From NCBI GenBank assembly GCA_021203585.1, contig JAJQAW010000208.1:410-9001 (forward strand): a DNA stretch of 8,592 nucleotides. Reading direction: 5' to 3'. The position numbers were made by a program, and so were the translations under genes. The notes under the pieces are model-generated. The model searched no databases. It was given only the letters and a program-made list of their open reading frames with translations, and was not told the origin of the DNA. How positions within the stretch are numbered: the first letter of the stretch is position 1; each line of letters begins with the position of its first letter. This stretch comes from Rikenellaceae bacterium. GTDB taxonomy: Bacteria > Bacteroidota > Bacteroidia > Bacteroidales > Rikenellaceae. This document shows, piece after piece, positions 1 through 5,301 of this stretch.

Positions 1-275
1 TAGGAGCTTTTGGGGATCGCCTCCACAAAACCCTTGGTTTTGCGTTTATAGCCCCGGGAAAGAACGGCAACCCGGTATTGGCGGGATAATTCTTCGATCA
101 GAAATTCCGTATGCGGCGTTTTTCCCGTACCGCCCACAGTCAGATTACCCACACAGACAATAGGAATATCGAACTCTTCGCTCCGGAGCCATTTCCAGTC
201 GAAGAATTTGTTGCGAAGATTTACGACCAATCCGTAAATCCACGATATGGGGGCTAACAGTATCTGTTTGAGCAT
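1..275 (-). CDS. lpxK: Tetraacyldisaccharide 4'-kinase LpxK, N-terminal part (runs off the left edge)
   Basis: LpxK phosphorylates the 4' position of tetraacyldisaccharide-1-phosphate to make lipid IVA, a late step of lipid A synthesis at the inner face of the cytoplasmic membrane. Only the first 91 codons are in the window. Residues 3-20 (KQILLAPISWIYGLVVNL) form the hydrophobic N-terminal helix expected of LpxK. Residues 42-55 (VGNLTVGGTGKTPH) carry the P-loop typical of the family, with G51-K52-T53 as the phosphate-binding core. SRGYKRKTKGF at 73-83 is the conserved stretch that follows. The ATG at 273-275 was chosen because the LpxK N-terminus aligns from there; an in-frame TTG lies 24 bases upstream but has no support. 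The gene is divergent from the DUF3467 gene and has a good Bacteroidota promoter just upstream. The reading frame is intact as far as it can be seen. Identification is secure; full length cannot be judged. Confidence 0.95.
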   Translation of the reverse strand, partial: MLKQILLAPISWIYGLVVNLRNKFFDWKWLRSEEFDIPIVCVGNLTVGGTGKTPHTEFLIEELSRQYRVAVLSRGYKRKTKGFVEAIPKSS

Positions 276-296
276 CCGTACAATTCGCCAATCTGT

Positions 297-328
297 CAAA
301 AATAGGTCATAATTCCTAGAGTGCCAAA
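297..328 (-). promoter_or_regulatory. Candidate Bacteroidota sigma-ABfr promoter for lpxK
   Basis: Read on the minus strand, a TTTG (-33 type element, 325-328) is followed after 20 bases by TATTTTTG (297-304), which fits the Bacteroidetes -7 consensus TAnnTTTG. The start codon at 275 is 21 bases downstream of the box, so the 5' leader would be about 15 bases. Both elements and their spacing match the known consensus, so this is the best complete promoter match in the window. No transcription data support it. Confidence 0.6.
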
Positions 329-368
329 AGAATTGCATTTTTTTCGCCGTTTTATGACGATAAAAGTG

Positions 369-376
369 TATATTTG
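369..376 (+). promoter_or_regulatory. Candidate -7 box for the DUF3467 gene
   Basis: TATATTTG matches the Bacteroidetes TAnnTTTG box exactly and ends 28 bases before the ATG at 405. No clear TTTG lies at the usual 19-21 base distance upstream; the nearest T-rich stretch is 341-344, slightly too far. The leader is AT-rich and has no Shine-Dalgarno sequence, which is normal for this phylum. Together with the lpxK promoter it makes 276-404 a divergent promoter region. Confidence 0.5.
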
Positions 377-404
377 GATTTTATAAACCTATAAATACAA
401 GATT

Positions 405-731
405 ATGGCAGACGACAAGAAGGCTCTTCCGCAACAACTGGACATCGAACTGAGCGCGGAGGTAGCGGACGGAATTTACTCCAATATGGCAATTATCTCC
501 CACTCGACTTCTGAGTTTGTCCTGGATTTTATCCGGATGGCTCCGGGTATGCCTAAGGCCAAAGTAAAAAGCCGCATTATCCTGACTCCCGAACACGCCA
601 AACGGTTGCTCCTCTCTCTTCAAGATAATATTCGTAAATACGAGTCCAACTTCGACGAGATTCAAATTCCGCATCTGCAAACTCCGGGGAAAGATTTCCC
701 GTTCGGTTTCAACGGCGGCGGACAGGCCTAA
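405..731 (+). CDS. DUF3467 family protein, function unknown
   Basis: This 108-residue soluble protein is recognisable as a DUF3467 member. Features seen are the N-terminal strand QLDIELSAEVADGIYSNMAII (residues 11-31), the central SEFVLDFIRMAPGMPKAKVKSRIILTPEHAKRLL (about 36-69), a helix ending LQDNIRKYESNFDEI, and a Gly-rich tail FGFNGGGQA. Family members are small (about 100 residues) and widespread in Bacteroidota, where to my knowledge they often lie near rpoBC; no RNA polymerase gene is visible here. There is no signal peptide, membrane segment or obvious catalytic motif. The ATG at 405 is the only sensible start; the gene has its own -7 box and is followed by a long tail and an intrinsic terminator, so it is probably monocistronic. 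A role in transcription or DNA binding has been suggested only by context, and I do not assign one. Confidence 0.9.
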   Translation: MADDKKALPQQLDIELSAEVADGIYSNMAIISHSTSEFVLDFIRMAPGMPKAKVKSRIILTPEHAKRLLLSLQDNIRKYESNFDEIQIPHLQTPGKDFPFGFNGGGQA

Positions 732-903
732 GCCGAACCCGCAAGACCGGGCGAGGTAACCAAGGCACAGAGGATTGGAACGACAGAAGCTCACCCGCAA
801 AGAATTGGACACAGGAACCAAAGCCATCCAGGATCGGACGGCGGAAGGGAAACCAAAAAACTTCGGTTTATCGCGCCGAAATCCAGAAGTAATTCATTTA
901 CAG
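732..903. other. Region without a convincing gene, between the DUF3467 stop and its terminator
   Basis: This is probably the 3' untranslated part of the DUF3467 transcript. It stays open in the DUF3467 frame: after the TAA at 729-731 there are 65 sense codons before a TAG at 927-929, which overlaps the terminator T-run. Within it, four degenerate units of about 30 bases can be aligned (starting near 741, 771, 801 and 830); the clearest cores are AGGATTGGA, AGAATTGGA and AGGATCGGA. Six of eight arginine codons are AGA/AGG, while the real genes around it favour CGG/CGC, which argues against translation. The opposite strand also shows no recognisable protein. A processed 3' RNA or a decayed gene extension are possible but unsupported. 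Confidence 0.35.
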
Positions 904-927
904 GCGGTCCGAAGGGATCGCTTTTTT
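904..927 (+). terminator. Intrinsic terminator after the DUF3467 gene
   Basis: GCGGTCC (904-910) pairs with GGATCGC (915-921) over seven base pairs, one of them G-U, closing a GAAG loop, and six T residues (922-927) follow directly. This is a textbook rho-independent terminator for plus-strand transcription. Read from the minus strand the same hairpin lies 20 bases past the MBOAT stop codon but has no downstream T-run, so it would end the MBOAT transcript poorly by itself. Confidence 0.8.
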
Positions 928-947
928 AGCAAGTGCGGATGATCCGT

Positions 948-2438
948 TTAGAATTGAAAATAAATAAACGGGGCCACTTCGCTGGATTTAAACTGGATAA
1001 CCACCCAAATCATCAGCACCAGCAGCACAGCCTGCGCCGCGTACCCCATTCGGGTAATCCCATCGCGGAAGAAGGCGTCCGCGCGCGCCGGCAGAAAATG
1101 CACGAAATAACCTGCTGCCATCAGGATAAAAACCATCGGGTAGCCGCTCAGCATACCCCGCCACAATTCCGGATGGAAGCTGTGGAATATCTGCCGGAAG
1201 ACCGCCAGAGCGGTATGCATGGAATCGGCCCGAAAAAAGACCCAGCCCACGCACACCAGGTGGAAGGTCAATAAAATCCCCAACAACCGCCGCCCGGGTC
1301 TCATCTGGGCTCCGGTGGGTTTGGATAATCCCGGCAGGAAGGTGAGAACGACCTTGTGCACGGCCAGCGAAATCCCGTGCAAAATGCCCCACAGCACGAA
1401 CCGTAACGAGGCTCCGTGCCACAATCCCCCTAAAGTCATGGTAATCATTAGATTCAGGTACGTTCGGATTTTGCCTTTGCGGTTGCCGCCCAGCGAAATA
1501 TACAAGTAATCTTTCAGCCAACTGGACAGGGAAATGTGCCAGCGGCGCCAAAATTCGGTGATGGTAGCCGATTTATAGGGGGCGTCGAAATTGATGTTGA
1601 AATGGAATCCCATCAAGAGCGCCAGACCGATGGCCATATCCGAATAGCCGGAAAAATCGCAGTAAATCTGTAGGGCGTATCCATATACCCCGGCCAGATT
1701 CTCGATCCCGGAATATAGGTGCGGATTATCGAAAATGCGGTCCACGAAATTGACACTGATATAATCCGAAATAACCGCTTTTTTGAACAGCCACCCGATA
1801 ATCAGGAAAATAGCCCGGCCGAACATCTCTTTGGAAACAAAGGGGGGCCGGTGGATTTGCGGGATAAAATCCCGGGCCCGGACAATCGGTCCGGCTACCA
1901 GCTGTGGAAAAAAGGAGAGGTAGAAATTATAATCGTACCAGTTTTTGAGCGGAGCGATCCGCCCCCGGTAAATATCGATGGTGTAGCTAATGGACTGGAA
2001 GATGAAAAACGAGATGCCTACCGGCAGGATGATGGCAAAGGGATCGAAAGGCTTATGAAACAGATCGGCCAGGGCGGCAAGAAGGAAATTGGTATATTTG
2101 AAATAGGTCAGTATCCCCAAATCGATGATCAACGAGAGCGCCACCAAGCTACGCCGCGCACACCGGGTTCCGGCCCGTTGTATGACATGTCCGATGGCAA
2201 AATCCGAAACCGATATAAAGAGGAGGATAAAAAAATATAAGCCGCTCGATTTATAATAGAAATAATAGGAAAAAGCGGTGATAAAGAGAATACGCGCGAT
2301 TCCTTTCTTACGCAGCATGCCGTAAACCATCATTACCCCCGTATACAGGAAGAGAAACAGCGCGCTATTGAACAGGAGCGGTTCCTGCGGATTATATTTC
2401 AGGATCCGGAGCAGATTCTCCGTAATGGTCTCCAACAT
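948..2438 (-). CDS. MBOAT family membrane-bound O-acyltransferase (AlgI/PatA-like)
   Basis: This 496-residue polytopic inner-membrane protein very likely takes an acyl (probably acetyl) group from a cytoplasmic donor and passes it across the membrane for O-acylation of an exported glycan. MBOAT hallmarks are visible: YFKYTNF (112-118), FFPQLVAGPIVRA (176-188), QIYCDFSGYSDMAIG (257-271), EFWRRWHISLSSWLKDYLY (295-313, with His301), ISLGGNRKG (314-322) and LGGLWHGAS (336-344) containing the invariant catalytic His341. About ten or more hydrophobic segments span the length, and the C-terminus PFIYFQF is typical of Bacteroidota members. Length fits AlgI-type proteins (about 470-520). The ATG at 2438 lies 47 bases inside the preceding SGNH gene; it was kept because LLFNSALFLFLY (21-32) starts the first membrane helix and family proteins begin shortly before it. 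It is the last gene of the minus-strand block. The acyl group and acceptor are unknown. Confidence 0.93.
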   Translation of the reverse strand: MLETITENLLRILKYNPQEPLLFNSALFLFLYTGVMMVYGMLRKKGIARILFITAFSYYFYYKSSGLYFFILLFISVSDFAIGHVIQRAGTRCARRSLVALSLIIDLGILTYFKYTNFLLAALADLFHKPFDPFAIILPVGISFFIFQSISYTIDIYRGRIAPLKNWYDYNFYLSFFPQLVAGPIVRARDFIPQIHRPPFVSKEMFGRAIFLIIGWLFKKAVISDYISVNFVDRIFDNPHLYSGIENLAGVYGYALQIYCDFSGYSDMAIGLALLMGFHFNINFDAPYKSATITEFWRRWHISLSSWLKDYLYISLGGNRKGKIRTYLNLMITMTLGGLWHGASLRFVLWGILHGISLAVHKVVLTFLPGLSKPTGAQMRPGRRLLGILLTFHLVCVGWVFFRADSMHTALAVFRQIFHSFHPELWRGMLSGYPMVFILMAAGYFVHFLPARADAFFRDGITRMGYAAQAVLLVLMIWVVIQFKSSEVAPFIYFQF

Positions 2439-3723
2439 ATTGATTATAGCCTTTTATGAGGGCTCCGTACAGGTGGTGCCCCAACGCCTCGTATCCTTCC
2501 CGGGTGAAATGAAGGTGATCCCGGGCAAAAAGTCCCGTCTCTTTCCACAGCTGGCACGAACCCGCACCGCCCGCAATGTCGAACAGGTCCCAACAAGCGT
2601 ATCCGTGCCTTTGGGCGTACCGGCGGATGACCTGGCTCACCTCGGCGATTAAGGTATTGGGCGTGTATACATACTGCCGGTTGACACGTTCTCGCCGGAA
2701 ACTTTCCGGGGGCGTGGTCAGCAAAATCGCCGCATCGGGATTTTGTGCTTTTAACCGGCAAACAATCGTGTCGATATGGGCTTCGAACTGTTCGGCGGAA
2801 AAACCGCGCACGAGCTGGGCTTCGTTCGTACCCATCGACAGGATGATCAAATCCGGTCCCAGGACCGAAGTTTGCTCACTGAAGGTTTCGGGCCGGGTCC
2901 AGTGCAGAAACTGGGCGCCGTTGATTCCGGCCGAATGATACAGCACACCGTTTCGGCTGTTTTCCAGCACGAATCCGTAGTAAATCGAGGAATCGCGCTG
3001 TTCCCGAGCCTGACCGGAAAGGGTCAATTCCGAAACGTTCCGATTGAGCACAACCGTACTCAGGTAGGGATTCTCATCGATCGTATAACTTGCCGTGGCC
3101 TGCAATTCTTTATCGTCCACATTCAATACCGGCGCTCCCGGGTATTTGATCACGTGCACCCGGTTGAAGGAGTAATCCTCGGTTTCGGTCCGGTTAAGGG
3201 CTCCGACGGTCAATGAAAAATTGGGCTCCCGACAGGAAATGGAAACGCCGCCCACGCCCACCGGAAAAGGGCGGGCGGCCTGTACCAGCACGGCACGCTC
3301 CCACGTTTTGGCGGAACGGATGATGTAATCGGTGGGTTCGTTGGTTCGGGCCATTTTGAGCGGTGTGATCAATCCCCGGCCGGCATTCCCAAAATCCCGG
3401 TGAAAATCCCGCATGACGGTTCCCGTCAGAAAACCCGCCTGGATGTGCGAATCGCCCAGATGAAAGATAGAGACAACGGTGTTTCCGTCGTTGCGCCCGG
3501 CTAATTTCAGGGCGGCCAGACTCCGGTAAAAGGTTTCCAGGGATGCGGTGCTATCCGTAATGATATTCCGAGTTGAATCCAGCACCATAGGTTCAAAAGG
3601 ACGGAGCAAAACCGGCGCAGGAATCGGATCCGGTTCCGAGGAAGCCGAATTCCCCGTCCCGGCTTTCCACCACCCAGCAAAGAGAGCCAGACCGACGATA
3701 TATACGACCACCCGTTTCATCAT
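2392..3723 (-). CDS. Membrane-anchored SGNH/GDSL-fold protein, partner of the MBOAT
   Basis: This 443-residue protein is predicted to be extracytoplasmic. Residues 3-20 form a signal peptide or signal anchor (KRVVVYIVGLALFAGWWK), followed by a Ser/Pro-rich linker to about residue 45. SGNH blocks are intact: FHLGDSH (87-93) with nucleophile Ser92, NGAQF (268-272) for block II, LSMGTNE (295-301) with Asn300 for block III, and RDHLHF (401-406) giving Asp402 and His405. By family such domains are esterases, or acetyltransferases when paired with an MBOAT (AlgJ, AlgX, PatB); I infer the latter from context. Its start overlaps the preceding SGNH stop as ATGA (3723-3720), suggesting translational coupling; a second ATG follows at once at 3720. 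Its 3' end overlaps the MBOAT gene by 47 bases. It is a paralogue of the neighbouring SGNH protein. Transferase versus esterase activity cannot be decided from sequence. Confidence 0.88.
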   Translation of the reverse strand: MMKRVVVYIVGLALFAGWWKAGTGNSASSEPDPIPAPVLLRPFEPMVLDSTRNIITDSTASLETFYRSLAALKLAGRNDGNTVVSIFHLGDSHIQAGFLTGTVMRDFHRDFGNAGRGLITPLKMARTNEPTDYIIRSAKTWERAVLVQAARPFPVGVGGVSISCREPNFSLTVGALNRTETEDYSFNRVHVIKYPGAPVLNVDDKELQATASYTIDENPYLSTVVLNRNVSELTLSGQAREQRDSSIYYGFVLENSRNGVLYHSAGINGAQFLHWTRPETFSEQTSVLGPDLIILSMGTNEAQLVRGFSAEQFEAHIDTIVCRLKAQNPDAAILLTTPPESFRRERVNRQYVYTPNTLIAEVSQVIRRYAQRHGYACWDLFDIAGGAGSCQLWKETGLFARDHLHFTREGYEALGHHLYGALIKGYNQYVGDHYGESAPDPEI

Positions 3724-5255
3724 TCGTAGCGGGATTGAGCTTCGGTCAGAGCCTGTCCGAAGGCCAGACCGATCCGGCGACCGCCCAGGTAATTGATGTG
3801 CGTATAATCTTTATTGGCCAGTGCCGGAGTATGATCGACGAACGATCCCATGCTGTTGCGTCCGCCCATGGCCAGGTAGGTATTCCAAAAAGCCACTCCG
3901 CTCTCCTGCGCGATCCGGCGCTGGGCTTCGATCAGACTGATGACACCGGGACGGGTCACCATATCGCCGTCTTCGTTCCGGAAATTGCGGTCGCCGACTC
4001 CGAAGATCAGAATACTGGCCTGGGGCATGGCTTCCCGGATCCGGTTCACCACCCGGATCATCTGCTCCGTGTAGGTGTTGTACTCCCTCCGGTCCGCCTC
4101 CATGACGTTCATCCCGTATTGCAGGATGACCAAATCGTAGGGTATCATCCGGCTCATGCGTTGCAGCAAGTTCGGACCTACGCGCAAGAGTTGGACGCCG
4201 GAAGAACTGCGCAGCGAATAATTGTCCACATAAACCCCGGTTTCGTCGTTCAAAAAGAGGCCGTACCCGGTAAAACCCTCTCCGGCCTGGATCCGAAAGT
4301 TCACCGACCGCATATCCTTGCGGTGGGTAACCAACAACTGTAGACTTCCGTCGTCCCGCAAAGAGGTTTGCTGCTCCTGGGCAGCGCCCAGCCGATAATA
4401 GACGGTAGCCGCGCTGTCCGCCGAGTAAAGCAGGGAGGCTGTATCGAAAGATTTGGCATGATCCCGCTGGTCGGTAGTGCGGATACTGACCCAGGCCTCT
4501 CCGGAGGCCGGGAAGAAGGTCTGCCCCCCCAGCAGGTAGTTGGCTTTCTGATCCCGGTAAAGTGAATTTTGGATCCGCCACCCTTCGTGTTCGATGTTGA
4601 CCGTATTTCGGTACCGATCGATAGCCGCCAGGGGCACGAAACCGACCCCGCGTCCACCGAAACGTTCTTGCAGGTATTCCCTCAAATTGCTGGTCAGAAT
4701 ATCTCCTTCCACGAAAGAGTCGCCCAGAAAAGCGATCCGGACCGGGCGGTCCAGTTCCTGACGGCGATCCAACGCGGAAAAAAAGAAGGACAAGGCATCC
4801 CGATTTTCCGAAAAATCTTCGATCGGTACCGCGTGCATCTGCACCCCTGCCGGGTCCGTACGGGATTCCAACGCGGCAACGGATTCCATAGCGCTTTTTT
4901 CGACCGGGACTGCTTCCGCCGCAGACTGCTGCCCGGTCCGGTTTTCGGCAGCCGGAGCGACATCCGGTACTTCGGAATGGGGTTCCCAGGCTCCTTCCGG
5001 AAGCGGGTCCGGCATTTCGATCTGCGCCCAGAGGTAACTGTCGTCCGGAACCTCCTCTTCCGTTACGAAGAGCCCTTTGGTTAGATCGGCGTACAAGCGA
5101 ACCGGCCGGGCATCCCATCCGCCTACTGAAAATCCGCCCGCCAAGGAAAGACCACTGAGCATGGCCAGAACCAAAGCCAGCAATCGGGGTACCTGTTCGA
5201 GTTTATTGTCTTTTTGTTTCACTCCGCAAAGATAAGGTTTTCGATCCGTTTTCAT
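3720..5255 (-). CDS. Second membrane-anchored SGNH/GDSL-fold protein with long linker
   Basis: With the ATG at 5255 the protein has 511 residues. A basic N-terminus is followed by one hydrophobic segment (about 23-42, PRLLALVLAMLSGLSLAGGF), then an acidic, Pro/Ala-rich low-complexity stretch (about 65-145) and an SGNH domain from about 170. The triad is intact: FLGDSF (176-181) with Ser180, QYGMN (379-383) with Asn383, and DYTHIN (483-488) giving Asp483 and His486. The segment after the GDS (G-x-LT, R, FG-G-G, PL) matches the adjacent 443-residue SGNH protein, so they look like an old tandem duplication. By analogy with AlgJ/AlgX it would act outside the cytoplasmic membrane with the MBOAT. 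The start is uncertain: an in-frame GTG at 5222 (500 residues) lies 4 bases after a -7 box. Starts further upstream, up to 5408, would overlap ygiQ and add an unlikely Arg/Pro-rich stretch. A run of seven G (4524-4530) encodes Gly-Gly. Confidence 0.85.
   Translation of the reverse strand: MKTDRKPYLCGVKQKDNKLEQVPRLLALVLAMLSGLSLAGGFSVGGWDARPVRLYADLTKGLFVTEEEVPDDSYLWAQIEMPDPLPEGAWEPHSEVPDVAPAAENRTGQQSAAEAVPVEKSAMESVAALESRTDPAGVQMHAVPIEDFSENRDALSFFFSALDRRQELDRPVRIAFLGDSFVEGDILTSNLREYLQERFGGRGVGFVPLAAIDRYRNTVNIEHEGWRIQNSLYRDQKANYLLGGQTFFPASGEAWVSIRTTDQRDHAKSFDTASLLYSADSAATVYYRLGAAQEQQTSLRDDGSLQLLVTHRKDMRSVNFRIQAGEGFTGYGLFLNDETGVYVDNYSLRSSSGVQLLRVGPNLLQRMSRMIPYDLVILQYGMNVMEADRREYNTYTEQMIRVVNRIREAMPQASILIFGVGDRNFRNEDGDMVTRPGVISLIEAQRRIAQESGVAFWNTYLAMGGRNSMGSFVDHTPALANKDYTHINYLGGRRIGLAFGQALTEAQSRYE
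5227..5234 (-). promoter_or_regulatory. Possible internal -7 box before the SGNH genes
   Basis: On the minus strand TATCTTTG matches the Bacteroidetes TAnnTTTG box and is followed by four bases and then GTG (5222-5220), in frame with the 511-residue SGNH protein. The spacing is the same as the box-to-ATG spacing at ygiQ. No clear -33 TTTG is visible. If the ATG at 5255 is the true start, this sequence codes for Tyr-Leu-Cys and the match may be chance. Confidence 0.4.
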
Positions 5256-5286
5256 TCGCACCCGCAACAAAGAGTGCGGAAAGCTT

Positions 5287-5301
5287 TTCCGGCTGCCGGA
5301 A
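5287..5301. repeat. Perfect hairpin just after the ygiQ stop codon
   Basis: TTCCGG (5287-5292) and CCGGAA (5296-5301) form a six-pair stem with a three-base loop, starting immediately after the ygiQ TAG (5304-5302). On the minus strand no T-run follows, so it is not a good terminator for the ygiQ transcript. On the plus strand it is followed by CTA and seven T (5305-5311), which resembles an intrinsic terminator for antisense transcription, although that T-run is also simply the Lys codons at the ygiQ 3' end. Confidence 0.4.

Noticed and set aside
381..827. 148-codon minus-strand open frame opposite the DUF3467 gene
   Set aside because: It is antisense to a well-supported DUF3467 gene and has no family features.
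988..1551. 187-codon minus-strand open frame inside the MBOAT gene
   Set aside because: Out-of-frame reading of the MBOAT coding region, which has intact family motifs in its own frame.
3811..5118. Long (435-codon) minus-strand open frame overlapping the 511-residue SGNH gene
   Set aside because: It is very rich in Arg, Gly, Pro and Ser with no recognisable motif, as expected for an out-of-frame reading of a GC-rich gene. The true frame carries all the SGNH motifs.
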